A stretch of DNA of 64,000 nt from Paremcibacter congregatus (lineage in GTDB: Bacteria; Pseudomonadota; Alphaproteobacteria; Sphingomonadales; Emcibacteraceae). Below are positions 35,022 through 44,695 of this stretch, one piece after another. The stretch's first letter is position 1. Each line of letters starts with the position of its first letter. Position numbers and translations under genes: made by a program. The stretch covers positions 1,767,501 to 1,831,500 of the forward strand of contig NZ_CP041025.1 in NCBI RefSeq assembly GCF_006385135.1. The letters run 5' to 3'. The notes under the pieces were generated by a model. That model searched no databases. It was not told the DNA's origin and saw nothing but the letters and a program-made list of their open reading frames with translations.

Positions 35022-35789
35022 ATGAGGCGGAAGCGCCACTTGGGTGGGGGTCAGATTATTAGAGTTATTTCAAAATTTGCTGCCCTGTTTCTGTTGTTTC
35101 TGGCAGGTTTAAGCCTTAGCCATGCGGAAAAAAAGCCGCTCGCGCCGGCACAAGCTGTCGAGGAAGCCTTACGTGATTCCAAAATTCAGACCGAACTGCC
35201 CTGTATCACGGACAGGACTACCAACCCGACCTGCAAGGATTTTGTCCCGGAACCGCCCCCGGAAGGCCTGAAAAGTTTTCTGGAGGCAATTGTTGCATTT
35301 TTCAAGGTCGCGGGGCCTATTCTGAAAATTCTGTTTTATGCTGCGCTGATCCTGTTGTTGGGGTATGCGCTTTACTATCTGTTCGATCATTTTGAATGGA
35401 AAGACGGGGCGCCGCGCAAGAAACTTAAAGCCGTCAAAAAAGATATTCATCGGGCCACAACAATCGCCAAGCCCACGCCATATACTGTACCGACGTTACA
35501 GGACGCTGACCAGATGGCGGCCACCGGTAATTTTGCCGATGCCGTGCATTTTTTGCTGTTGGCGTCTTTGGATGCGATGCAGTCAAAATTGCGCGGTCTG
35601 TTGAATATCTCGGCGACCAGCCGTGAAATCATCCAGAATGATATTTTGTCCCCACAGGATCGCGATCTGCTGTTTCCCCTGGTTACACAGGTAGAACGCA
35701 GCCTGTTTGCCGGGGAAGCTACAGAACAGACAGATTATGATTTATGCCGGGATAAATTCCTGCAATTGACCGAAGGGCGGACCTTATGA
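35022..35789 (+). CDS. DUF4129-type membrane protein
   Basis: A 255-residue protein: signal-like N-terminus (residues 15-35, ending LSHAEK), a Pro-rich linker with two Cys, one membrane segment (AGPILKILFYAALILLLGYALYYL, about 105-128), then a cytoplasmic DUF4129-like helical domain (DADQMAATGNFADAVHFLLL; ISATSREIIQ; VERSLFAGE). Such proteins accompany MoxR-DUF58 operons; the function is not known. The stop overlaps the next start (ATGA), so it is the first gene of the six-gene operon. Confidence 0.8.
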   Translation: MRRKRHLGGGQIIRVISKFAALFLLFLAGLSLSHAEKKPLAPAQAVEEALRDSKIQTELPCITDRTTNPTCKDFVPEPPPEGLKSFLEAIVAFFKVAGPILKILFYAALILLLGYALYYLFDHFEWKDGAPRKKLKAVKKDIHRATTIAKPTPYTVPTLQDADQMAATGNFADAVHFLLLASLDAMQSKLRGLLNISATSREIIQNDILSPQDRDLLFPLVTQVERSLFAGEATEQTDYDLCRDKFLQLTEGRTL

Positions 35790-37186
35790 CTGTTGCGCCG
35801 TCGCAGGACCAGATATTTTCCCCCCGAACCGTTCTGATTCTTGTCGGGGTGAGCCTGTTTGCCATGCTCGCGTCTATTTTGGTCATTTCATTCGGTAATG
35901 AGCAGGAAACCTACACGACAACGCGCCAGAACAGTTTCTCCGTATCGGCCATTGGCCATAAGGCTTTTGTCAACAGTCTGAAGCATCAGAACATCCCGGT
36001 GTTGATCAGCCAGTATAAAACGGCGGAGCGGCTGGCGCCTAACTCCATTTTGATGTTGTTGGAACCGGATCTGAATTTTTCGAAACCGGAAATTCTCGAG
36101 AAACTGCTCACCCACGAGACGAAGATACTGGTCTTGCCCAAACGCCGGGGCGCCAGACGGGGTTTCCAGAACCCGCGCTGGCTTTCGAAAACATATCTGA
36201 CGAGTTATGAAGCGCCGGAAAAAATTCTGAAAATGGTTGACCCGCTAGCCAGTATTTACAGACCTTATCACCCGAGAAAAGAAAAAAAGACCCTGGAAGA
36301 GGACCTGAAAACTTCAACAGAAGAAAAAACAGAGCTTGAAAAGGCGCCAAACGAAAGTTCTGGACATGACCCGGATGAGGTCAAGGAAGAGCCTCTCGAC
36401 TGGACTGTGACCAAAATCAAAGATATGCCGGACCTGCTTAATCCACAATTGATGCGATCCGATAAGATCGAGCCGCTGCTGGCGACAAAGGATGGTATTC
36501 TGGTTGGAATGATGTTTGGTGATCTGGGGACGACCATTGTGATTTCCGATCCGGATATTTTGTCTAATTTCGGGTTAGGACGTGGTGATAATGCGGCGAT
36601 CATGCAGTATGTCGTCGATTTCCTGCGCGTCGGCAATAACACCATTTTTGTCGACGAGACCAGTCACGGCTTTACCCGTAATCCTGATTTTATACGGTCG
36701 GCGTTTGAATATCCTTTTATCTTTGTCACACTACAGGTGCTGATTTTTACGGTGCTTCTGGTTTGGGCCACGGCGCAACGGTTTGGAACGCCGCAGAAAA
36801 CAAAGCCCGCCCTGAAGCCGGGCAAGGCGGTTCTGATCCAGAATACGGTAAACTTGCTTAATGCCGGGGATCACAAGCCGGAAATCCTGGTGCGCTATGT
36901 TGACCTGACGTTGCACGCCATGGCGCGTCGGTTAAGGGTGCCGCGTCATCTGGATGAGGCGGATACCATTCACTGGCTGGATGAGTATGGCCGCAAGCAT
37001 AACGTCCATATGGAATTTCGCGTCATTAAACACCGGGCCCAGATGCTGAACAGCAAAACCGGTCCCCGGTCTCACAGTTTCATGGATGTCGTCCATGACA
37101 AACCCTTATTGCAAATAGCTTTGCACCTTGAAAAATGGAAACAGGAGATGCTTGATGGATCTGGCACAGATAAACTCAATCAGTGA
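35786..37186 (+). CDS. DUF4350-domain membrane protein
   Basis: A 466-residue protein with a membrane helix near residues 12-32 ([20 protein letters not shown]) and another near 312-330 ([20 protein letters not shown]). The DUF4350 region between them includes [31 protein letters not shown], a Glu/Lys-rich insert (about 165-205) and [20 protein letters not shown] plus FVDETSHGF. The C-terminal part is cytoplasmic. It resembles GATase-like domains without a clear active site. Its end overlaps the moxR start by 32 bases. Confidence 0.82.
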   Translation: MTVAPSQDQIFSPRTVLILVGVSLFAMLASILVISFGNEQETYTTTRQNSFSVSAIGHKAFVNSLKHQNIPVLISQYKTAERLAPNSILMLLEPDLNFSKPEILEKLLTHETKILVLPKRRGARRGFQNPRWLSKTYLTSYEAPEKILKMVDPLASIYRPYHPRKEKKTLEEDLKTSTEEKTELEKAPNESSGHDPDEVKEEPLDWTVTKIKDMPDLLNPQLMRSDKIEPLLATKDGILVGMMFGDLGTTIVISDPDILSNFGLGRGDNAAIMQYVVDFLRVGNNTIFVDETSHGFTRNPDFIRSAFEYPFIFVTLQVLIFTVLLVWATAQRFGTPQKTKPALKPGKAVLIQNTVNLLNAGDHKPEILVRYVDLTLHAMARRLRVPRHLDEADTIHWLDEYGRKHNVHMEFRVIKHRAQMLNSKTGPRSHSFMDVVHDKPLLQIALHLEKWKQEMLDGSGTDKLNQ

Positions 37187-38111
37187 ACGGATAAAACAAC
37201 AGGTCGGTAAGGTTATCATCGGGCAGGATGATGCCCTGGACCTGATTATTGTCTGTCTGATTTCGGAAGGTCATATTCTGTTGGAAGGTGTGCCGGGGAC
37301 GGCTAAAACGCTTTTGGCGAAAACGATTGCCGCCACTCTGCAGCTTGATTTTGGGCGGGTGCAGTTCACACCGGACTTAATGCCGGGGGATGTATTGGGC
37401 ACCAATCTGTTTAATTTTCAAACCAATGAATTTGTCCTGACCAAAGGTCCGATCTTCACCCAGTTTCTGCTGGCTGACGAAATCAATCGTACGCCACCCA
37501 AAACCCAAGCGGCCCTGCTTCAGGCGATGAATGAACGTGCCGTGACCATTGAAAGCGTCACCCATGATCTGGGAACGGGCTTTATGGTGGTCGCTACCCA
37601 GAACCCGATCGAGCAACAAGGGACCTACCCATTGCCGGAAGCCCAGCTTGACCGGTTCCTGTTTAAACATATTCTGAGTTATCCAAGCGCCGCCCAAGAA
37701 AAATCCATCGTTCTGAAACACGGTCATAAAACCGGCATGGCAGAAGCAACGGATTTCTCGGTAGAGCCGGTGGGCGATCTTGCGACACTGGATGAAATCC
37801 GGAACTACGTACAGAAGATCCAGTTGTCGGAAGAAAACGTCGATTATATTGTCAATATCGTGCGTAGTACGCGAGAGCATCCTTCATTGCAGTTTGGCGC
37901 ATCGCCGCGCTCGGCCACGATGCTGGCGCGGGCGGCGCGGGGGTATGCAGCGTTGCAGGGACGGGATTATGTTATTCCCGATGACATCAAGTTCCTTGCG
38001 GTGCCGACATTACGGCATCGGGTGATCCTGGCGCCGGGCGCAGATATCGAAGGGCTGGATACGGATCAGATTATCCTGCAGATTGTTGATCAGACGGCGG
38101 CTCCCCGATAG
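37155..38111 (+). CDS. MoxR family AAA+ ATPase
   Basis: A 318-residue AAA+ protein of the MoxR group, thought to act as a chaperone for assembling metal- or VWA-domain partners. Motifs: [14 protein letters not shown], Walker [32 protein letters not shown], Walker [21 protein letters not shown], sensor [20 protein letters not shown] and the C-terminal helical part [20 protein letters not shown]. The start at 37155 follows ACAGGAG; it is inside the 3' end of the DUF4350 gene. DUF58, the usual partner, follows 14 bases later. Confidence 0.94.
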   Translation: MDLAQINSISERIKQQVGKVIIGQDDALDLIIVCLISEGHILLEGVPGTAKTLLAKTIAATLQLDFGRVQFTPDLMPGDVLGTNLFNFQTNEFVLTKGPIFTQFLLADEINRTPPKTQAALLQAMNERAVTIESVTHDLGTGFMVVATQNPIEQQGTYPLPEAQLDRFLFKHILSYPSAAQEKSIVLKHGHKTGMAEATDFSVEPVGDLATLDEIRNYVQKIQLSEENVDYIVNIVRSTREHPSLQFGASPRSATMLARAARGYAALQGRDYVIPDDIKFLAVPTLRHRVILAPGADIEGLDTDQIILQIVDQTAAPR

Positions 38112-38125
38112 GCAGGTATTGTTAA

Positions 38126-39436
38126 ATGCGTCCATCCCTAAAAGCACTATATATATTTGGTGGTCTGATCCTTGTCTCTCTGGCGGTAGTTGTCTTCGCA
38201 GAGGAGGGCGCGATGATCACCGTTGTGCTCGCGGGGATCTTTCTGGTTATCTTGTTTCTTGACGGATTAAAGTCCTGGCCGGGAAGCGAGTTTTCCATTC
38301 GTCATCGCCTGCCGAATTGCCTGTATATGGGGGCAACGGATCATATGGAGCTTGAGGTCATCGTGCCGGATGCCTGGGGCGCATGCCGGATGGAAATTGC
38401 CGTCGATGTAGAGGAGAAAATCACCCCGGTTACGGTGTTTTATCTGATGATTGACAGTCTGTCCCGGAATCTGGGCACGGTTCCTTTAACCCCGTTATTG
38501 CGCGGGAAAAGTTCAGTGGACCGGATTTGGTTGCGCTGGCAAGGTCCCTTGGGTCTGGCGAGCTGGACCCGACGGATTGATATCATGAACTCTTTGCCTA
38601 TTCTGCCTAATATCCGATCCGTATCACAGGATGCGGTGAAATTCTCCGCCCGTGATGCACTGTTCGGGATCAAACCACAGTGGCAATTAGGTAATGGCTC
38701 GGAGTTTGATGCTTTGCGTGAATATGTCCCGGGATTTGACAGCCGGGCGATTGACTGGAAAAGTTCTGCCCGGCATCACAAACTGATCTGTAAGGAGTTT
38801 CAAACCGAGCGTAACCACCAAATCATTCTTGCCTATGATACGGCCCACCTGATGCGAGAGCCGATCAATGGCATACCAAAACTGGATCATGGCATAAATT
38901 GCGGTTTGTTGTTGTCTTATCTGTCATTGAAAAATGGTGACAGGGTAGGGGTGATGGGCTTTGATTCAAAGGTACGCCAGTATCTGGGGCCGACCGGTGG
39001 AGTTCAGAATTTTACTAAAATACAACAAGTCACGGCGGATCTGAGTTACAGTAGTGAAGAAGCCAATTATACGCTGGCGATGGCGGAATTACTGTCCCGG
39101 CTTAACCGGCGATCTCTCATTATTCTGTTGACCGATTTCGAAGATACGGTAACCGCTGACTTGATGATAGATAACCTTAAACGGTTGTCAGAACGCCATC
39201 TTGTGGTTTTTGTTTCTCTTCGGGATAAAGATGTTTTTGACTTTGCACGAAAGAAAGTCACCCAGCTCGACGACCTGACGGGGACTGTTATCGCACAGGA
39301 TTTTATACAGGAACGGGCCATCGTTCTGGAAAAACTGACCCGCATGGGGGTTCAGTGTCTGGATACCAGTGTGGAAGACCTGAAAGTGGATTTGTTGAAC
39401 AGCTATTTGCATATCAAGCGCCGGGAGATGATCTGA
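38126..39436 (+). CDS. DUF58-domain protein (MoxR partner)
   Basis: A 436-residue protein: two N-terminal membrane helices (about 5-50), a beta-rich part, and the DUF58 core FDALREYVPGFDSRAIDWKS followed by SARHHKLICKEFQTERNHQI, then a VWA-like fold (IILAYDTAHLM; GVMGFDSKVR; LIILLTDFEDT). The metal-ion adhesion site reads DTAHL rather than the DxSxS motif, so metal binding is uncertain. The stop and next start overlap as TGATG. It probably acts with the MoxR ATPase on a membrane target. Confidence 0.92.
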   Translation: MRPSLKALYIFGGLILVSLAVVVFAEEGAMITVVLAGIFLVILFLDGLKSWPGSEFSIRHRLPNCLYMGATDHMELEVIVPDAWGACRMEIAVDVEEKITPVTVFYLMIDSLSRNLGTVPLTPLLRGKSSVDRIWLRWQGPLGLASWTRRIDIMNSLPILPNIRSVSQDAVKFSARDALFGIKPQWQLGNGSEFDALREYVPGFDSRAIDWKSSARHHKLICKEFQTERNHQIILAYDTAHLMREPINGIPKLDHGINCGLLLSYLSLKNGDRVGVMGFDSKVRQYLGPTGGVQNFTKIQQVTADLSYSSEEANYTLAMAELLSRLNRRSLIILLTDFEDTVTADLMIDNLKRLSERHLVVFVSLRDKDVFDFARKKVTQLDDLTGTVIAQDFIQERAIVLEKLTRMGVQCLDTSVEDLKVDLLNSYLHIKRREMI

Positions 39437-40455
39437 TGAATGCTGTTAAACATGCAAGCCTGAAAAGCTCAACCTTCCGGCTGGAACGGGAACATATCTG
39501 GAAAGAACTGGATGGGCTGTTGGTGCGTGCTGAAAAAAAAGGCATAAAATCGCTCACGTCACAAGAACTGCTGCGCCTGCCAAACCTGTATCGGGCCACT
39601 CTGTCGGCGTTGTCGGTGGCGCGGAGCACGTCTCTGGACCTCAGCCTGGTTACGTATCTTGAAAGCTTGTCGACCCGGGCTTATTTTCAGATATACGGGG
39701 TGCGGACTACGGTAAAGGGGGCGCTCGGCGGTTTCTTTACCCAGACTTTTCCAACTTTGGTGCGGCAAGCCAAATGGCATGTGCTGATTTCTTTTCTCTG
39801 CATGTTGATGGGAGTTGTCGCCGGCTATAGCCTGACGAGCACCAATCAGGACTGGTTTTACAGTTTCGTCGGAACGGAAGATTCCCGTAACCCGTCCGCA
39901 AGCACAGAACACCTCAGGTCGACAATTTACAATGAAGAAACCAAAAACAAAGACGAATTGTCCGTCTTCTCAACCTTTCTGTTCACACATAATGCCAGGG
40001 TTGGCATGCTGGCTTTTGCGCTCGGTTTTGCGCTTGGCCTTCCGACCCTGTACCTGATGTTTAAAACCGGTTTGATGCTTGGGGCGTTTACGGCATTGTT
40101 CGCCAGCCGGGGATTAGGGATCGATATATGGGCCTGGTTGCTGATTCATGGGGTGACGGAACTGCTTGCCGTTGTCCTGTGTGGTGCCGCCGGATTGATA
40201 CTCGCTCATGCCATCATTTTTCCGGGAAAGCATACCCGGCTGGAAAATCTCGCGATTGAAGGCCGTCGGGCGGGGCTAATCGTTCTGGGCGGGGTGTGTA
40301 TGTTTTTTATCGCCGGCCTTCTCGAAGGTTTTGGCCGCCAGCTTATCACTGATATGAATGTCCGTTTTATCATTGCCGGAAGTTCCGCAGTATTATGGGG
40401 CCTGTACTTCATCGCGGTAAATTATGGCAGGGAGGCGCCCGGTGGCAAAAGCTAA
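39436..40455 (+). CDS. SpoIIM-like (stage II sporulation protein M family) membrane protein
   Basis: A 339-residue protein with a cytoplasmic helical N-terminus (ERPHIWKELDG-type region, residues 1-115) and about five to six membrane helices (VLISFLCMLMGVVAGY; VGMLAFALGFALGLPTLYLM; AWLLIHGVTELLAVVLCGAA). HGVTELLAV is the family hallmark. In sporulating Firmicutes SpoIIM helps septal peptidoglycan degradation; in alphaproteobacteria the family is found in MoxR-DUF58-RDD operons with unknown role. The start at 39436 is fixed by the TGATG overlap. Confidence 0.88.
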   Translation: MNAVKHASLKSSTFRLEREHIWKELDGLLVRAEKKGIKSLTSQELLRLPNLYRATLSALSVARSTSLDLSLVTYLESLSTRAYFQIYGVRTTVKGALGGFFTQTFPTLVRQAKWHVLISFLCMLMGVVAGYSLTSTNQDWFYSFVGTEDSRNPSASTEHLRSTIYNEETKNKDELSVFSTFLFTHNARVGMLAFALGFALGLPTLYLMFKTGLMLGAFTALFASRGLGIDIWAWLLIHGVTELLAVVLCGAAGLILAHAIIFPGKHTRLENLAIEGRRAGLIVLGGVCMFFIAGLLEGFGRQLITDMNVRFIIAGSSAVLWGLYFIAVNYGREAPGGKS

Positions 40456-41464
40456 AAGGAATACCTTTAAAACCACGACGAAGAACCATCGTCGCACACG
40501 GGAAATTATCTCTCCAGAAGGTATCAGCCTGTCTGTTCGTCTGGCGGATCGCGGAGAGCGCGCGGTTGCCTTTGTCATTGATATGGTGATTATTGGCGTG
40601 GCCATCTTTGCGATGTTTCTCTTTACTCTTTTTATGCATAAGTTTATTGGCGAGACCCTGAGTATCATTTTTATCATGGGGACCTACTTTATCCTGCGCA
40701 GTTTTTATTTCGTGATTTTTGAGTTGAAATGGCAGGGACAGACCCCGGGCAAACGCATTCTAGGCATTCGCGTAACCCGACGTTCCGGCGGAAGACTGGA
40801 AGCCGGCGCCCTGTTTGCCCGTAACCTGATGCGGGAGGTGGAGATCTATATTCCCTTGTCTTTGGTGTTTGCCGGAAGCCAGATGGGGGTTGCCCAGTGG
40901 GCGATCGTGCTGAGTTTGATCTGGAGCAGCATCATGTTGTTTATGCCGCTGTTTAACAAGGATTGTTTGCGAACGGGTGATATGATCGCCGGAACCTGGG
41001 TGATATCAGTCCCTAAAACGGTTTTATTGCCGGAAGTGGGGCAGCATGCGGCATCCGCGACGAATGACCCGGTGGGGATGAAATTCCATTTCAGCAAAAA
41101 ACAGCTAAGTATTTATGGTATTTATGAAGTGCAAACCCTGGAAAATGTTTTACGGCGGGAAACCAAAGACCGTCATCGCCTGTTTCAGGAAGTTGCGCAA
41201 CGAATTCAGGCCAAAATAGGCTGGCAGCCAGTGCATTCGCAAGAAGATGCAGGGGAATTCCTTCAGGCTTTCTATACCGCGTTACGTCGTCATCTTGAGG
41301 CTGATATGTTAATGGGGCGGCGAAAAGAAAACAAATTCGCCGGGCAGAAAACTGTTCGCAGCGGGAAGGCTATATCCTCTGGGGCACATCCGGGCGATAA
41401 ATCTGCCACACCGGAAGTGGCCCAGAAGAAAAAAATCAAGAATCCTCTTTATAAGAAAGATTAG
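40442..41464 (+). CDS. RDD-family membrane protein
   Basis: A 340-residue protein. The RDD domain (residues about 30-195) has the Arg-Asp-Asp pattern in RLADRGERAVAFVIDMVIIG and the second-half hallmark QGQTPGKRILGIRVTRRSGG, with about four membrane segments. A long soluble C-terminal part follows (FHFSKKQLSIYGIYEVQTLE; Lys-rich end). The GTG at 40442 is favoured by AGGGAGG just upstream; an ATG at 40424 is possible. The gene overlaps SpoIIM by 14 bases and closes the six-gene operon. Function unknown. Confidence 0.88.
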   Translation: MAKAKRNTFKTTTKNHRRTREIISPEGISLSVRLADRGERAVAFVIDMVIIGVAIFAMFLFTLFMHKFIGETLSIIFIMGTYFILRSFYFVIFELKWQGQTPGKRILGIRVTRRSGGRLEAGALFARNLMREVEIYIPLSLVFAGSQMGVAQWAIVLSLIWSSIMLFMPLFNKDCLRTGDMIAGTWVISVPKTVLLPEVGQHAASATNDPVGMKFHFSKKQLSIYGIYEVQTLENVLRRETKDRHRLFQEVAQRIQAKIGWQPVHSQEDAGEFLQAFYTALRRHLEADMLMGRRKENKFAGQKTVRSGKAISSGAHPGDKSATPEVAQKKKIKNPLYKKD

Positions 41465-41471
41465 GCCTCCC

Positions 41472-42242
41472 TCAGGCGAAAACCTGGGACAGTTCGTCGA
41501 TGTCGACACCTTCTTTTGCTGCGCGCAGTTCGTAATACACCATGGCGGAAATCACGGAACCAAAGGCGGTAATATAGGCGCTGACGATATACAGGATGGT
41601 GCCCATGAGCGGCAGGTTTCCTATAATTGCCATCAACCCTCCTGCAACAGCATTGATAAGTGTTGAAATAATAACCACCAGAACTAACAGCCCGAAGATG
41701 CTCCAGCGGTGTCCCTTGGTCAGTTTCTCACTGCGGGACAGACAATCGCCTATGTTACGGCCTTCGACCACCCGCACGGGAATGGCAACATAAAACATGA
41801 TTGCCAGAATAACGCCCGGCACGATGAGCAAGATCATGCCAAGGGCTATGATAAATCCAATGATGATGGCGAGTCCTACGACGGGAAAGACAACGGCAAG
41901 GCCTTTGGAGATAAGATCGCCTATGCTGACCTTATGGCCTTTCATGCTTTCAAAGGTGCCATAAATCAGCATGGCGGACAGCAGGCTGCCAAAAATAACC
42001 TGTAGCACCATCGTGACCCCGGCGATGGCCAGTGGGTTGGAGATGTCACCCAAGGTAACCGGAGACCCGCCTAATGGCGCAATAATGAAATAAGCGTTGG
42101 GGATCATCAGAATCAAGGCCAGCAGACCAAAAGAAGGCAAGTTGCTGTTCAATGTAGAAAAACTGTTTGCCAGAACCCGTCCAACGGAAAATTCCCTTGT
42201 CAGGGAAGCTGGCGGCGTCTCTTGTGGTGTTTCTTCGGTCAT
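41472..42242 (-). CDS. Multi-pass membrane protein of unknown function
   Basis: A 256-residue protein with about six hydrophobic helices (FGLLALILMIPNAYFIIAPL; VTMVLQVIFGSLLSAMLIYG; FPVVGLAIIIGFIIALGMIL; WSIFGLLVLVVIISTLINAV). Between helices 4 and 5 lies VPVRVVEGRNIGDCLSRSEK-like text, a loop seen in membrane domains related to glycerophosphodiester phosphodiesterase membrane regions. The N-terminus is a Thr/Glu/Pro-rich cytoplasmic tail. It converges on the RDD gene with seven bases between stops. No function can be named. Confidence 0.75.
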   Translation of the reverse strand: MTEETPQETPPASLTREFSVGRVLANSFSTLNSNLPSFGLLALILMIPNAYFIIAPLGGSPVTLGDISNPLAIAGVTMVLQVIFGSLLSAMLIYGTFESMKGHKVSIGDLISKGLAVVFPVVGLAIIIGFIIALGMILLIVPGVILAIMFYVAIPVRVVEGRNIGDCLSRSEKLTKGHRWSIFGLLVLVVIISTLINAVAGGLMAIIGNLPLMGTILYIVSAYITAFGSVISAMVYYELRAAKEGVDIDELSQVFA

Positions 42243-42439
42243 GTGATATCCCCTTCGATAATATTTTTATAATCCTGTTCTAAGGTGGAATTACTATGAC
42301 TCAGACCCCGTTGCAAGTCAAACGGGATCAGAAGGTTAAAGTGCACGCGCAGTGAGGCATTTCATTTTATCTCTTTGACTTCAGAAAGAAATACACCATA
42401 AACTAGCGCCAATGAAATGATAAACAATTGGGAAATGTC

Positions 42440-44674
42440 ATGGGATACACAATGGAAAAACATCTAAAGCTTGGGAAGAAAAATGTATACTCTGGAAAAA
42501 TTGCCCTGCTACTGGCCGTGGGTCTTGGTCTGACCCTCACGGGCTGTGGTGAAGGTGGTTCGGATCAGAATACGAAAACTCCCCGGAAAGAGACACAAAA
42601 CACAATGAATTCAGAAACTGTGCAGCCCCCTGTTGCAAAGAAAATTCCTCATACCATGGAGATCCATGGGGATGTCAGGACAGACAATTATTATTGGATG
42701 CGGGATGATGAGCGCAAGGCCCCTGAGGTCTTGGCATACCTGAATGCGGAAAATAGCTATACGACAGCAAAAATGAAACATACCGAAGCATTTCAGGAGA
42801 AGCTGTTTGACGAAATGACGGGACGGTTGAAGAAAGATGACTCGTCGGTTCCTTATCAAAAAAACGGATATTGGTATTACAGTAATTTTTCCGGTGATCA
42901 GGAATATCCGGTCTATGCCCGCCGTACCGGCAGCATGGACGGTGAAGAACAGGTTATTCTTGATGCGAACAAGCTTGCTGAAGGGCACGAATTCTTCTCT
43001 CTCGGAGGGATGGCTGTCAGTTCTGATACGACCCTATTGGGATATGCGACCGATGTACTGAGCCGTCGACTGTATAAAATAGAATTTAAAAACCTGGGAA
43101 CTGGTGAGAAACTTGCGGACATATTGGTGGATACGACAGGCACGATTGTCTGGGCCAATGATAACAAAACCGTTTTTTACATTAGGAAAGACCCACAAAC
43201 CCTCCTTGGATATCAGGTTTTTCGTCATAAACTGGGCACAGACCAGGCCGATGATGTACTGGTGTATGAAGAAAAGGACACCACTTTTTATACCGGTCTC
43301 GGCAAAACCCGTGATGACAGCGTGATTTATATTTATCACAGTCATACCAGTAAAAAAGGTGCCTCGGTTATTGATGCCAATAAACCTGATAGCGCTTTTA
43401 AATTGTTTCACCCGATAGAAGACGGTCATGAATATTCTTTTGCCAAATTGGGGAATGAGTATTACATCCGCACCAATTGGCAAGCTAAGAATTTCCGTCT
43501 GATGAAAGTGGATGCAACCCAAACCACAGATAAAAGCAAGTGGCGTGACGTGGTGCCTCATCGGAACGGGGTATTTTTAAGTGATTTCGAGCTTTTCACC
43601 AATCATCTGGTGGTGCGGGAGAAGGAAGAAGGGTTGACCCGCCTGCGGGTGATGGACCTGGCCGGCGGGAAAGATAGGGATTTGGCTTTTGACGATCCGG
43701 CCTTTTCCGCTTCTATCGGCTATAATCCGGAAATTGATACAGACAAAATGCGGGTGAATTACAGCAGCCTGACCACCCCGAGCACAGTGTATGAATATGA
43801 CCTTAAGGATGGCAGCCGGGCAATTCTGAAACAGGATGAGGTGCTTGGTGATTTCAACCCGGCGAATTATGCCAGTGAACGCCTTTTTATTGAGGCGCGT
43901 GACGGCACCAAGGTGCCGGTTTCCCTGGTTTATCGTAAGGAATTGTTCAAGCAGGACGGCGTAAATCCGCTTTATCAATATGCCTATGGGTCTTACGGTC
44001 ATACCATTGAACCACGTTTTGACAGTTCTCGCCTTACCCTTCTTGATCGCGGGTTTGTTTATGCCATTGCCCATATTCGTGGTGGGCAGATGCTCGGACG
44101 AGGCTGGTACGAGGACGGTAAACTATACAATAAAATGAATACCTTCACGGACTTTATTGACGCGACCAAAGGGTTGGTGGCGCAGAAGTATGGCGCCAAG
44201 GATAAAATATTCGCGGTTGGCGGCAGTGCAGGGGGGCTCCTGATGGGGGCCGTGGTCAATATGGCGCCGGAACTGTATCGCGGTGTGGGCGCCCACGTTC
44301 CTTTTGTGGACGTGCTGACTACGATGCTTGATACGTCTATTCCCTTGACCACCAATGAATATGATGAATGGGGCAACCCTAATGAGACAGACTATTACGA
44401 GTATATGAAAACCTATTCACCCTATGACAATGTCACGCGGCAGGATTATCCCAATATGCTGGTTACCACGGGGCTGCATGATTCACAGGTGCAATATTTT
44501 GAACCGGCCAAATGGGTTGCTAAATTGCGAGATTACAAAACCGATAACAATAGATTGTTGTTCCACGTTAATATGGAAGCGGGGCATGGCGGCGCGTCGG
44601 GGCGTTACAAACGCTATAAAGACAAGGCGCTTGAATTTGCCTTCTTCTTCGACCTGCTTGGCATCATGGAATAA
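42440..44674 (+). CDS. ptrB: S9 family oligopeptidase (oligopeptidase B-like), lipoprotein
   Basis: A 744-residue prolyl-oligopeptidase-family peptidase. The N-terminal signal peptide ends in the lipobox LTGCGE (Cys near residue 36), so it is probably membrane-anchored, unlike cytoplasmic oligopeptidase B. The beta-propeller covers about residues 65-470. The alpha/beta hydrolase domain has the nucleophile Ser in AVGGSAGGLLMG, Asp in VTTGLHDSQVQYFEP and His in MEAGHGGASGRYKRY. The family cleaves short peptides, with oligopeptidase B after Arg or Lys. I start at the ATG 42440; 42452 is also possible. Confidence 0.9.
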   Translation: MGYTMEKHLKLGKKNVYSGKIALLLAVGLGLTLTGCGEGGSDQNTKTPRKETQNTMNSETVQPPVAKKIPHTMEIHGDVRTDNYYWMRDDERKAPEVLAYLNAENSYTTAKMKHTEAFQEKLFDEMTGRLKKDDSSVPYQKNGYWYYSNFSGDQEYPVYARRTGSMDGEEQVILDANKLAEGHEFFSLGGMAVSSDTTLLGYATDVLSRRLYKIEFKNLGTGEKLADILVDTTGTIVWANDNKTVFYIRKDPQTLLGYQVFRHKLGTDQADDVLVYEEKDTTFYTGLGKTRDDSVIYIYHSHTSKKGASVIDANKPDSAFKLFHPIEDGHEYSFAKLGNEYYIRTNWQAKNFRLMKVDATQTTDKSKWRDVVPHRNGVFLSDFELFTNHLVVREKEEGLTRLRVMDLAGGKDRDLAFDDPAFSASIGYNPEIDTDKMRVNYSSLTTPSTVYEYDLKDGSRAILKQDEVLGDFNPANYASERLFIEARDGTKVPVSLVYRKELFKQDGVNPLYQYAYGSYGHTIEPRFDSSRLTLLDRGFVYAIAHIRGGQMLGRGWYEDGKLYNKMNTFTDFIDATKGLVAQKYGAKDKIFAVGGSAGGLLMGAVVNMAPELYRGVGAHVPFVDVLTTMLDTSIPLTTNEYDEWGNPNETDYYEYMKTYSPYDNVTRQDYPNMLVTTGLHDSQVQYFEPAKWVAKLRDYKTDNNRLLFHVNMEAGHGGASGRYKRYKDKALEFAFFFDLLGIME

Positions 44675-44695
44675 CCGTCGTAGCTTCTCATAAAG

